A stretch of 21,255 bases of DNA from a virus. The DNA is taken from IMG/VR virus record IMGVR_UViG_3300027714_000157, positions 1-21,255 of that record, one strand, 5' to 3'. This document shows, piece after piece, positions 1-6,678 of the stretch. Within the stretch, counting starts at the first letter, position 1, and the number at the start of each line of letters is the position of its first letter. Below the pieces are notes generated by a model. That model ran no database searches. It saw only the letters and a program-made list of their open reading frames with translations, and was not told where the DNA came from. The position numbers and the translations under genes are program-made.

Positions 1-26
1 TAATTGTTAATAACTTTAAAAAATAA

Positions 27-58
27 GTGAGTCAGGATTTTCCTGGTTCACTTTTTTT
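27..58 (+). terminator. Rho-independent terminator
   Basis: An 11-bp hairpin (arms 27-37 and 41-51, two G-T wobbles, loop TTT) is followed directly by seven T. It would end transcription of whatever lies upstream of the window. The flanks (aaaataagtga on the 5' side, T-tract and next 22 nt on the 3' side) recur at 6607-6664, where the hairpin itself is different. Confidence 0.85.
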
Positions 59-80
59 GTTTATATTTACATATAACAAA
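51..80 (+). repeat. 30-nt intergenic repeat, copy 1 (copy 2 at 6635-6664)
   Basis: These 30 nt are identical to 6635-6664 and cover the last base of a terminator hairpin, its T-tract and the candidate promoter. Perfect identity across about 6.6 kb while the hairpin stems differ suggests either constraint on the promoter part or recent duplication. Confidence 0.85.
52..80 (+). promoter_or_regulatory. Candidate promoter linked to terminator (copy 1)
   Basis: The T-tract and the following GTTTATATTTACATATAACA are identical to 6636-6664. TATAAC (72-77) could be the -10 element; it lies 17 nt before the ATG at 95, exactly as in the second copy before the ATG at 6679. There is no convincing -35 at 17 nt, since that position falls in the hairpin and T-tract. 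Promoter function is inferred from conservation and equal spacing. Confidence 0.5.
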
Positions 81-94
81 TAATCAAACACTAT

Positions 95-247
95 ATGGAA
101 TTAAAAGAATTACAAATCTTATTAGAACGAGCAGCAGATAATATTAGATATGCTCAACCACAGGATGAAACACAATGGGCATACAACGAAGGTATGGAAG
201 ATCTTGCAATCGAATTAGAAAACTTAATAAATAATAAAAACAAATAA
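95..247 (+). CDS. Small hypothetical protein (50 aa)
   Basis: ATG at 95 opens a 50-codon frame beginning MELKELQILLERAADN and ending in TAA at 245-247. It is a short acidic, mostly helical-looking protein with no recognised motif. Support comes from position: it follows the terminator and candidate promoter with the same 17-nt TATAAC-to-ATG spacing as the gene at 6679, and the next gene starts 7 nt after its stop. Function unknown. Confidence 0.6.
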   Translation: MELKELQILLERAADNIRYAQPQDETQWAYNEGMEDLAIELENLINNKNK

Positions 248-254
248 ACAAACT

Positions 255-464
255 ATGGCTATTTCACACAAACACCCCTGGGAATTTAAACAAGAAGCAA
301 AAATCGTAGAAAACCCATCTAAAGAAGAATTTGCTGAAATTCACGCAAGAGCAGTTAAAAACAATGAAAAGGAGATAGTTAGATCGCCATACACATTGAT
401 AGACGGAATTCCTCATAAATTTTGTGCAAAAAGAGGATGGGTAGCTTTAACTAAAATGAGTTAA
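255..464 (+). CDS. Hypothetical protein (69 aa)
   Basis: The protein begins MAISHKHPWEFKQEAKIV. It is mixed in charge, with one Cys (FCAKRGW) near the C-terminus, and has no signal peptide or membrane segment. The start follows an A-rich leader (aacaaactATG) like its neighbours. It is probably co-transcribed with the 50-aa gene upstream; the GAAAC/TATAAT promoter just after it starts a new unit. I do not recognise a family. Confidence 0.6.
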   Translation: MAISHKHPWEFKQEAKIVENPSKEEFAEIHARAVKNNEKEIVRSPYTLIDGIPHKFCAKRGWVALTKMS

Positions 465-470
465 AAACTA

Positions 471-498
471 GAAACATTCCAATATTTATTAGTATAAT
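471..498 (+). promoter_or_regulatory. GAAAC-N17-TATAAT promoter, copy 1
   Basis: GAAAC (471-475) and TATAAT (493-498) are separated by exactly 17 nt. The same pair with the same spacing occurs at 9027, 13410 and 20006. TATAAT ends 17 nt before the ATG at 516, giving a short leader. The unit it would drive holds the DUF6378-like gene, dUTPase and the N-terminal polymerase half, so a middle promoter for nucleotide and replication genes is inferred. Confidence 0.65.
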
Positions 499-515
499 AA
501 CCAAACACGAAAAGA

Positions 516-791
516 ATGAAAAGTATATTAGAAGAAGCAAATGATATTGTAAATAACCGAAGCGAAGAAGCAGATAGAGCTTACGGCCCTTTTTCAGAAG
601 GAATGGATCGAGCTGCAATGATCTTTCAAGGAATGACAGGATTTGAAGTAACAGGAGAACATATGTATAAAGCGTTAGTTGCCCTTAAATTCTCTAGAGA
701 ATCATATAATCACAAGCGTGATAATCTATTAGATGCGGTTGCATATATCCAAGGACTAGATAACTATGTTAACGACAATAATAATATTTAA
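516..791 (+). CDS. DUF6378-like phage protein (91 aa)
   Basis: The pattern of residues (an N-terminal ILEEA helix, SEEADRAYGPF, a central ITxED-like 'VTGEHMYKALVALKFSRE' segment and C-terminal HKRDNLLDAVAYIQGL) resembles the small all-alpha proteins grouped as DUF6378, common in phages and often near nucleotide-metabolism genes. The biochemical role of that family is not established to my knowledge. It is the first gene after the GAAAC/TATAAT promoter and lies 11 nt ahead of the dUTPase gene. A link to nucleotide pools is plausible from context only. Confidence 0.65.
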   Translation: MKSILEEANDIVNNRSEEADRAYGPFSEGMDRAAMIFQGMTGFEVTGEHMYKALVALKFSRESYNHKRDNLLDAVAYIQGLDNYVNDNNNI

Positions 792-802
792 AATAAAAAC
801 AA

Positions 803-1270
803 ATGGCAAATATAGATAATGAATGCAAAGATCTAGAAGTTAAAGATTTCTATGATAAATCAACAACACACTTAGAAGATATCATGTCTCATCAAAAAAA
901 CATGCAAGAGAAAACGTATGGTTTTAACTTTGAGGATATGACAATTAGAGAAATCATGGATTTCTGGCATGTTAATACGCACGCTGTTGTAGATGAAATT
1001 CATGAAATGACTGATGCCCTTGGAGGTATTAAAGATGGAAGTGGAAACGCGGTATGGAAATACTGGAAAAAAGACTTCACAAAATATAATACATTAAAGA
1101 TTTCTGATATGTCTGAAGGAGACAAAAAAGAATTGTATATGGAATGGGTAGATATTCTACACTTTTTTATCAATTATGCTGCTTCAATTGGATTAGATGC
1201 TAAAACAGCATACAACTACTACTTCGCAAAAGCTGAAGAGAATGTTCAACGCCAGAAAAACAATTATTAA
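803..1270 (+). CDS. dUTPase, all-alpha dimeric type (155 aa)
   Basis: Likely hydrolyses dUTP to dUMP and pyrophosphate, keeping uracil out of phage DNA and feeding dTMP synthesis. The all-alpha NTP-pyrophosphatase signature is visible: an ExxE metal-binding helix (EIHE, residues 65-68), a following KYWKK segment, a second ExxD helix within EWVDILHFF (E114, D117), then YYFAKAEENVQRQ. These match the dimeric dUTPase (dUTPase_2) pattern rather than the trimeric Dut beta-fold. Its TAA overlaps the polymerase ATG by one base (TAATG), indicating translational coupling. A dCTPase or MazG-like specificity cannot be excluded. Confidence 0.75.
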   Translation: MANIDNECKDLEVKDFYDKSTTHLEDIMSHQKNMQEKTYGFNFEDMTIREIMDFWHVNTHAVVDEIHEMTDALGGIKDGSGNAVWKYWKKDFTKYNTLKISDMSEGDKKELYMEWVDILHFFINYAASIGLDAKTAYNYYFAKAEENVQRQKNNY

Positions 1271-2667
1271 TGATATTAGATATCGAACAAAGAGAAAAAG
1301 ACATTATTGTATCTTATTATGATAAGGAAGGAAAGGTAGCTTACAAGCAATATCCAATCGCCCAATTCCAAAACTGGTATATATGTGGTGAAAATGAGAA
1401 AGGTGTAAGTACTGATTTTAAGAATTGGGATGGTCGTCCAGTAAAATTAGGATACGCCCGCCAATTCAATAAGTTCTCTCTTAATTATTTTATTGATGGT
1501 TTACCAGCAAGAGATAAAGAAGAAATCTTAGCATACAATATGCCTAAAACATATTTTGTCGATATTGAAACTGAAATTGTTGATGGATTTCCAAAAGCTG
1601 AAGAAGCTAAAAGTAGAATTCTTTCATTCTCAATTATCACGCCAGAACGTAAAGCAATTGTATTAGGATTGGAAGATATGGATTCTAAAAGTATTAAGAA
1701 GATCCAAGACGATACTAACGAGTACTTCAAAGACCTTGATATGGATTGGGAATTTAAATACCATAAGTTCAATACGGAATATGATATGGTATATACGTTC
1801 CTGATGAAGTTCTTGCCTAAATTCCCAATGATGACAGGATGGAACTTTATTAACTATGACTGGCAATATATCGTTAATCGATGTAAAAGATTACAGATAG
1901 ATATATCAGAAGTTGGTATGACAAAGAGCGTTGATAGAAAGGACAGTAGACCTTTACATATTGGAATCTTAGATTACATGCAGTTGTATGATAAATATGA
2001 TCGTAGTGTGAAAGTAAAAGAGTCTAATTCACTTGATTATGTTTCAGGTCAAGTATTAAACTTAAAAAAGATTAAATATACTGGAGGATTACAGGATTTA
2101 TATAGAGACAACTTCGTTAAATATATCTACTACAACGTAGTCGATTCAGTTTTAGTCTATTATATTGACCAAAAGCTAAAGTCAATGGAAGTTCTATTAA
2201 CTCTAGCAAATATTACACAGATGCCTTTATATAAAGCAGCTTCACCAGTGGCAGTTACTGAATCCATTATGGCAAGAAAACTTGCAGAACAAGGAATGAG
2301 AATTGGAACTGAAAGAAAGGAAGATGGCGAAAAAGACGGTCAATATGTAGGAGCTTATGTTAAGGAACCAATCTTAGGATTTTATGAAGGTGTAAGTGCA
2401 TTTGATTTTGCTTCACTATATCCTTCAATAATGAGACAGTTTAATATTTCACCAGATGCATTTATTGAACAAGTACATAAAAGTGAAGTAGCTAAACGAA
2501 GAGAAGACACTAACGTTATTGTTTGTGATAATGGTGTAGTTTATTCGAAAGAAGATTCTATCCTTAAAAAGATTCTAGGAGATCTATATGATCAGCGTAA
2601 GGATTACAAGCAAATGTCATATGAGTTTTTTACAAAGGCTGACAAATTAAAGAAAAGATTATCATAA
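1270..2667 (+). CDS. 43A: DNA polymerase family B, N-terminal half (gp43A-like)
   Basis: This 465-aa protein carries the 3'-5' exonuclease and the first polymerase motif of a T4-type replicative polymerase. ExoI is YFVDIETE (D98, E100), ExoII is GWNFINYDW (D197), ExoIII is YNVVDSVLV (D292), and motif A is DFASLYPSI (D379). After motif A comes DLYDQRKDYKQM, matching the start of the T4 fingers (NQRKEHKG), then a normal stop at 2665-2667. Motifs B and C are absent here and lie in the separate gene at 9841, 7.2 kb away. Both halves together give 864 aa, close to the 898 aa of T4 gp43. No intein or intron sequence is seen at the break. It should work only as a complex with the second half. Confidence 0.9.
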   Translation: MILDIEQREKDIIVSYYDKEGKVAYKQYPIAQFQNWYICGENEKGVSTDFKNWDGRPVKLGYARQFNKFSLNYFIDGLPARDKEEILAYNMPKTYFVDIETEIVDGFPKAEEAKSRILSFSIITPERKAIVLGLEDMDSKSIKKIQDDTNEYFKDLDMDWEFKYHKFNTEYDMVYTFLMKFLPKFPMMTGWNFINYDWQYIVNRCKRLQIDISEVGMTKSVDRKDSRPLHIGILDYMQLYDKYDRSVKVKESNSLDYVSGQVLNLKKIKYTGGLQDLYRDNFVKYIYYNVVDSVLVYYIDQKLKSMEVLLTLANITQMPLYKAASPVAVTESIMARKLAEQGMRIGTERKEDGEKDGQYVGAYVKEPILGFYEGVSAFDFASLYPSIMRQFNISPDAFIEQVHKSEVAKRREDTNVIVCDNGVVYSKEDSILKKILGDLYDQRKDYKQMSYEFFTKADKLKKRLS

Positions 2668-2709
2668 TATCTTAAAGGTAACGGGAACTATTTATTTGTA
2701 ATAGAAATA

Positions 2710-2720
2710 TATAATATCTA
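2710..2720 (+). promoter_or_regulatory. Possible promoter -10 upstream of nrdB
   Basis: TATAATATCTA is identical to the -10 region at 20028-20038, but no GAAAC lies 17 nt upstream; the nearest match is GGAAC at 2684-2688, 21 nt away. The predicted leader of about 60 nt holds a small hairpin (AAGGTC 2730-2735 with GGCCTT 2745-2750). Weak evidence. Confidence 0.35.
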
Positions 2721-2787
2721 CAAATTAATAAGGTCTTTAAACAAGGCCTTTATTAGCCTATAAAGAAAATTAAATAGAATATAAAAG

Positions 2788-3801
2788 ATGAGCAACTCTA
2801 AATTATTTAAAGAGAGATTAGAATATAAACCTTTTGAATATCCTGAATATTATACAGAAGGTTGGTTAAAACAAATGCAAGCATTTTGGTTACATACTGA
2901 AATTTCAATGCAAGGCGATGTTAAAGATTGGAATGAAAACCTAACACCATCAGAAAAGAACTTAGTTGGAAATATCCTTTTAGGATTTGCACAAACTGAA
3001 TGTGCTGTTTCAGACTACTGGACAGGAATGGTTACTAAATGGTTTCCAAAATGGGAAATTAAACAAATGGCAATGGCATTTGGTTCCCAAGAAACAATAC
3101 ATGCGACTGCATATTCATATTTAAACGAAACATTAGGACTTGATGATTTTTCAGCATTCTTACATGAACCTGCAACTGCAGAGAAATTTGAACACTTAAC
3201 ATCAGTTGAAGCTGATTGGACTCATGAGGATTTAGAAACAAATCCAAAGGCTAGAAAACAAGTTGCAAGATCATTGGCAATCTTTTCAGCATTTGCTGAA
3301 GGAGTTTCATTATATTCATCGTTTGCAGTATTATACTCTTTCCAAATGAGAAACACATTAAAGGGTATTGGACAACAAATGAAGTGGTCAGTTAGGGATG
3401 AATCCTTACATTCTAAAATGGGATGTCAGTTATTTAGACAAATGTGCACGGAATACCCTGAGCTACACGAAGACGTTAAGAGTGACGTTCTTAGAGCTGC
3501 AGAGCTTATGGTTGAAATGGAACACAAATTCATTGATATGATATTTGAACAAGGTGATTTAGAAAACCTTAAAGCAAATGATCTAAAACAATTTATATTA
3601 AAAAGAACAAACGAAAAGATTGCTGAACTAGGATATACTAAAGGACCATTCATGGAATACGATGAAGATTCTGCAGGTGAACTAGATTGGTTTTATCATT
3701 TAACAGGAGGAACAACACATACAGATTTCTTTGCAGTAAGACCTACAGATTATTCTAAGGCTGGTGAAGATGAGAACTGGGACGAAGACGAATTATTTTA
3801 A
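2788..3801 (+). CDS. nrdB: Ribonucleoside-diphosphate reductase, beta subunit (class I R2)
   Basis: It supplies the radical-generating di-metal subunit that, with NrdA, reduces ribonucleotides to deoxyribonucleotides. The carboxylate/histidine ligands and radical tyrosine are visible: E71 (QTECAVSDYW), E102 and H105 with Y109 (QETIHATAY), E171 (FAEGVS), and E205/H208 (RDESLH). The first ligand is Glu where E. coli R2 has Asp84. The 337-aa length and acidic C-terminal tail ending DEDELF, the segment expected to bind NrdA, are normal. nrdA follows 13 nt downstream, so they form an operon in beta-alpha order. Confidence 0.95.
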   Translation: MSNSKLFKERLEYKPFEYPEYYTEGWLKQMQAFWLHTEISMQGDVKDWNENLTPSEKNLVGNILLGFAQTECAVSDYWTGMVTKWFPKWEIKQMAMAFGSQETIHATAYSYLNETLGLDDFSAFLHEPATAEKFEHLTSVEADWTHEDLETNPKARKQVARSLAIFSAFAEGVSLYSSFAVLYSFQMRNTLKGIGQQMKWSVRDESLHSKMGCQLFRQMCTEYPELHEDVKSDVLRAAELMVEMEHKFIDMIFEQGDLENLKANDLKQFILKRTNEKIAELGYTKGPFMEYDEDSAGELDWFYHLTGGTTHTDFFAVRPTDYSKAGEDENWDEDELF

Positions 3802-3814
3802 AACATTATAAACT

Positions 3815-5644
3815 ATGAGTAAAGAAATTAAAAACCAAGGAGCGGAACTTGGCTGGGAATTAGGAACTGATTTTCCAACATGGGCAAATACAGAAATATA
3901 CGTTAAGACAATTAGTAACGGATATTTATTGCCAAATGAAACACCTAAAGATGCATACTGGAGAGTAGCAACTACAGTTGCAAAAAGATTAGATAAACCA
4001 GAATTAGCAAGTAAGTTTTTCGACTATATTTGGAAAGGTTGGTTAAACCTAGCAAGCCCAGTGCTTTCAAATACAGGAACAGAGAGAGGATTACCAATCT
4101 CATGTTTTGGTATTGATGTCGCAGATTCTATATATGATATTGGAAACAAGAATTTAGAATTAATGTTACTTGCAAAACACGGTGGTGGTGTTGGAGTAGG
4201 AATTAATCAAATTAGACCAGCTGGTGCTAAAATTACAGGAAACGGAACAAGCGATGGTGTATTACCATTTGCTAAAATATTCGATTCAACTATTCTTGCA
4301 ACTAGCCAAGGTTCAGTTAGAAGAGGAGCATCGAGTGTTAATATAGATATTGAACATGATGATTTCTGGGAATGGTTAGAAATTAGAGAGCCAAAAGGAG
4401 ATGTAAACAGACAATGTTTAAATTTACACCAATGTGTTGTAGTTTCTGATGGATTTATGCAAAAGGTGAAAGCTGGAGATAAAGAAGCAAGAAAAAGATG
4501 GACATCAGTTATTAGAAAACGTAGATCTAGTGGAGAACCATATATAATGTATAAAGGAAATGTAAACAATGCAAATCCAGAAGCTTATAAGCAAAATGGT
4601 CTTAAAGTTTACATGACAAACATTTGTTCTGAAATTACACTACACACTGACGAATCACATTCATTTGTATGTTGTTTAAGTTCTTTAAACTTGGCAAAAT
4701 ATGAAGAGTGGAAAGATACTGATTTAGTTTATACTGCTACTATATTTTTAGATGGGGTTCTTACGGAATTCATCAATAGAGCAAAATACATGAGAGGTTT
4801 TGAAAACAGTGTAAGATCTGCAGAAAAAGGCAGAGCATTAGGATTAGGAGTTTTAGGATGGCACACTTATTTACAAGATAAGAATATCCCATTTGATTCT
4901 TTATCAGGTCAATTTGAAACAAGAAAGATATTCTCTCAAATCAAAGTTGAAAGTGAGAGAGCAAGTAGAGATTTAGCAACAGAATACGGTGAGCCATTAT
5001 GGTGTGTTGGAACAGGAATGAGAAACACACACTTAAGAGCTATTGCACCAACTGTTAGTAATTCTAAACTAAGTGGAAACAATTCACCAGGTATTGAACC
5101 ATGGGCAGCAAATGTTTTCACAGAACAAACTGCTAAAGGAACATTTATTAGAAAGAACCCAACATTAGAAGCAGCATTAGATTCTATTAGTAAAAATACT
5201 AAAGCAACATGGGATCAAATCCTAAGAGATGGTGGAAGTGTTTTAGGACTAGATTGGATTGGAGACTATTACGTACAGACAGGTACTAAATCTGATCATG
5301 CAGGCGGATTAGGAAAGCCAATTACTAAAAAACAATTAGATAAATTAACACAACTGGTTCAAAAGGATTATATTCCAATGGAAAATGTTTTCAAAACGTT
5401 TAAAGAGATTAATCAATTAGAACTTGTAAAACAAGCAGGTGTAAGGCAGCAATACGTTGATCAATCAGTAAGTTTAAATTTAGCCTTCCCTACAGAAGCA
5501 GAACCTAAATTTATTAATCAAGTTCATTTAGAAGCGTATGATCAAGGTATCAAAACCTTATACTATATGAGAACTGAATCAGTATTGAGAGGAGATATAG
5601 CAGCACAGGCAACCGATCCGGATTGTCAAGCATGTGATGGATAA
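3815..5644 (+). CDS. nrdA: Ribonucleoside-diphosphate reductase, alpha subunit, no ATP-cone
   Basis: Catalytic subunit of class I ribonucleotide reductase. Visible residues: C97 in LPISCFG (substrate-side redox Cys), N269/C271/E273 in TNICSEI (active-site radical Cys and partners), C286 in VCCLSSLNL (second redox Cys), Y583-Y584 in LYYMRTES (radical-transfer tyrosines) and a C-terminal C604-x-x-C607 for re-reduction by thioredoxin or glutaredoxin. At 609 aa it is much shorter than E. coli or T4 NrdA (about 750-760 aa). The N-terminus enters the ten-helix domain directly, so the ATP-cone activity site is missing and dATP shut-off is not expected. It follows nrdB and ends before a hairpin-rich spacer with a terminator. 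Confidence 0.95.
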   Translation: MSKEIKNQGAELGWELGTDFPTWANTEIYVKTISNGYLLPNETPKDAYWRVATTVAKRLDKPELASKFFDYIWKGWLNLASPVLSNTGTERGLPISCFGIDVADSIYDIGNKNLELMLLAKHGGGVGVGINQIRPAGAKITGNGTSDGVLPFAKIFDSTILATSQGSVRRGASSVNIDIEHDDFWEWLEIREPKGDVNRQCLNLHQCVVVSDGFMQKVKAGDKEARKRWTSVIRKRRSSGEPYIMYKGNVNNANPEAYKQNGLKVYMTNICSEITLHTDESHSFVCCLSSLNLAKYEEWKDTDLVYTATIFLDGVLTEFINRAKYMRGFENSVRSAEKGRALGLGVLGWHTYLQDKNIPFDSLSGQFETRKIFSQIKVESERASRDLATEYGEPLWCVGTGMRNTHLRAIAPTVSNSKLSGNNSPGIEPWAANVFTEQTAKGTFIRKNPTLEAALDSISKNTKATWDQILRDGGSVLGLDWIGDYYVQTGTKSDHAGGLGKPITKKQLDKLTQLVQKDYIPMENVFKTFKEINQLELVKQAGVRQQYVDQSVSLNLAFPTEAEPKFINQVHLEAYDQGIKTLYYMRTESVLRGDIAAQATDPDCQACDG

Positions 5645-5657
5645 AAACTAAAAATAG

Positions 5658-5702
5658 CCAACCTGAAACACGGTTGGATTTTAGGACCGTTTTAGTTAAC
5701 GG
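5658..5702 (+). other. Hairpin-rich spacer downstream of nrdA
   Basis: CCAACC (5658-5663) can pair with GGTTGG (5672-5677), and CCGTT (5687-5691) with AACGG (5698-5702). A competing pairing, CGGT (5671-5674) with ACCG (5686-5689), overlaps both. With the strong terminator hairpin at 5706-5739 this makes a compact structured 3' region. It may stabilise the nrd message or be a small RNA; no known RNA family is recognised. Confidence 0.4.
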
Positions 5703-5705
5703 CAC

Positions 5706-5745
5706 GGGGTAAGAAAAGGTTCGCTACTATTCTTACCCCATTTTT
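5706..5745 (+). terminator. Terminator after nrdBA
   Basis: A perfect 10-bp stem, GGGGTAAGAA (5706-5715) with TTCTTACCCC (5730-5739), is followed by A and five T (5741-5745). It separates the reductase operon from the accessory block. The 14-nt loop is larger than usual. Confidence 0.75.
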
Positions 5746-5749
5746 ATGT

Positions 5750-5758
5750 AGATATATA
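5750..5758 (+). promoter_or_regulatory. AGATATATA late-like promoter candidate, copy 1
   Basis: AGATATATA directly after the nrd terminator matches the motif upstream of the genes at 7192, 18046 and 19190. It is only 5 nt before the ATG at 5764, whereas the other copies are 23-29 nt before theirs, so either that gene is nearly leaderless from here or the signal mainly serves the gene at 6003. Confidence 0.35.
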
Positions 5759-5763
5759 AGTAT

Positions 5764-6000
5764 ATGAAATTTAACGATAGAGATTTAGATAGAATTATAG
5801 AAATGGCATGGGAGGATAGAACTCCTTTTGAAGCTATTGAATTTCAATTCGGTATTAAAGAGAACGATGTTAGAAAGATAATGAGATCTAACATGAAAGA
5901 ATCTAGTTTTAAATTATGGAGAGAAAGAGTCAAAGGTCGTAAGACTAAGCACTTAAAATCTAATCCATCTACAAGATTTAAATCACAAAATCAAAAATAG
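5764..6000 (+). CDS. TIGR03643/DUF2805 family protein (78 aa)
   Basis: The sequence RIIEMAWEDRTPFEAIEFQFG, then ENDVRKIMRSNMKESSFKLWRERVKGRKTKH, matches the small bacterial family TIGR03643 (DUF2805), frequent in Bacteroidetes and Proteobacteria chromosomes. The residues look like a helix-turn-helix (FEAIEFQFGIKENDVRKIMR) followed by a basic tail, so nucleic-acid binding is plausible but not established. The family is better known from cells, which suggests acquisition from a host. Its TAG lies 2 nt before the ATG of the next gene, so the two are co-expressed. Confidence 0.8.
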   Translation: MKFNDRDLDRIIEMAWEDRTPFEAIEFQFGIKENDVRKIMRSNMKESSFKLWRERVKGRKTKHLKSNPSTRFKSQNQK

Positions 6001-6002
6001 AT

Positions 6003-6596
6003 ATGAAACACATAAAATTATACGAAGAGTTTATTAACGAAGCGACTAGCGGTGAATTAATAAAACCAAAGAGAGGTAAAATTACACAGTTTAATCATAA
6101 GAAATATCCAGAATTATCTGGAGAATTCTTTGACTTGATCTCAACAGCATACGCTGCAATTGGAGGACATGCAAAGATTAAATCTCCGGAAGATGTTTTC
6201 GCAGATCCAGATTGGAATTATTGGGAAGGACTAGATATTCACGGAGATGAAGATTTCGATATGGTAATGTTTGGTAAAAAAACTAGATTTGGTGTAAAGT
6301 ATTCAGGAGTTGGCCATGACGGAAGTTCACCAGCAAAGAGAGAATACATAGCAGCTCGAGGTAGGGATCTTAATAAGTTAGGATTTTACATTGAAGTTTC
6401 AGGTAAAATAGCAGAGATATTATTAGATTCATATAATGTACCTGTAGTTAGTAATGAAGATGAAGTTGAAAAAGTATTAGGTAAAAAAGTAGATTGGATC
6501 GGAATAAAAGAAGGATCACCCGGAACAGGATGGTATTCTAGAAAGTTAGGTGGTAAAATGCACGACAAGATATTATTAGGAAGACCTAAAATTTAA
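6003..6596 (+). CDS. Candidate capsid-targeted internal protein 1 (197 aa)
   Basis: The N-terminus MKHIKLYEEFINE|ATSG belongs to the family shared with the genes at 7192, 7636, 8297 and 8583. It resembles the T4 internal-protein capsid-targeting sequence MKTYQEFIAE|A, with an (I/L)xE|A site at residues 11-14 (I-N-E|A), the type cut by prohead protease gp21. The rest (residues 14-197) is a soluble mixed alpha/beta domain with WNYWEGLDIHGDEDFD, GVKYSGVGHDGS, FYIEVSGKIAEILL and a C-terminal GWYSRKLGGKMHDKILLG; I cannot assign an activity. There is no membrane segment. A terminator follows. Packaging and cleavage are inferred from the motif. Confidence 0.8.
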   Translation: MKHIKLYEEFINEATSGELIKPKRGKITQFNHKKYPELSGEFFDLISTAYAAIGGHAKIKSPEDVFADPDWNYWEGLDIHGDEDFDMVMFGKKTRFGVKYSGVGHDGSSPAKREYIAARGRDLNKLGFYIEVSGKIAEILLDSYNVPVVSNEDEVEKVLGKKVDWIGIKEGSPGTGWYSRKLGGKMHDKILLGRPKI

Positions 6597-6610
6597 AAAA
6601 TTAAAAATAA

Positions 6611-6642
6611 GTGACATAAAGTTTTTTTATGTCGCTTTTTTT
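6611..6642 (+). terminator. Rho-independent terminator
   Basis: A 10-bp stem, GTGACATAAA (6611-6620) with TTTATGTCGC (6626-6635, one G-T wobble), is followed by seven T. The promoter-like sequence 6636-6664 begins in its T-tract, as at 27-80. Confidence 0.85.
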
Positions 6643-6664
6643 GTTTATATTTACATATAACAAA
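6635..6664 (+). repeat. 30-nt intergenic repeat, copy 2 (copy 1 at 51-80)
   Basis: Perfect 30-nt match to 51-80. The identity starts at the last hairpin base and ends 14 nt before the start codon. Confidence 0.85.
6636..6664 (+). promoter_or_regulatory. Candidate promoter linked to terminator (copy 2)
   Basis: Identical to 52-80. TATAAC (6656-6661) lies 17 nt before the ATG at 6679, the same distance as in copy 1. Likely drives the hydrolase ORF as a unit separate from the upstream accessory genes. Confidence 0.5.
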
Positions 6665-6678
6665 CAAATAAGATAACG

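Noticed and set aside
2730-2750. AAGGTC/GGCCTT hairpin upstream of nrdB as a terminator
   Set aside because: Six base pairs with one wobble and no T-tract after it; too weak to call.
2590-2787. Intein or group I intron as cause of the polymerase split
   Set aside because: The N-half ends in ordinary fingers sequence with a clean stop and the C-half starts with ordinary sequence; no Cys/Ser splice junction, no intein blocks, no intron core. Reading through the stop gives 31 codons with no polymerase similarity.
5706-5740. tRNA-like 3' part (GGGGTAAG/CTTACCCC ends with an internal GGTTCG)
   Set aside because: No D-arm, no anticodon arm and no T-stem pairing fit; the long perfect stem followed by T's is a terminator.
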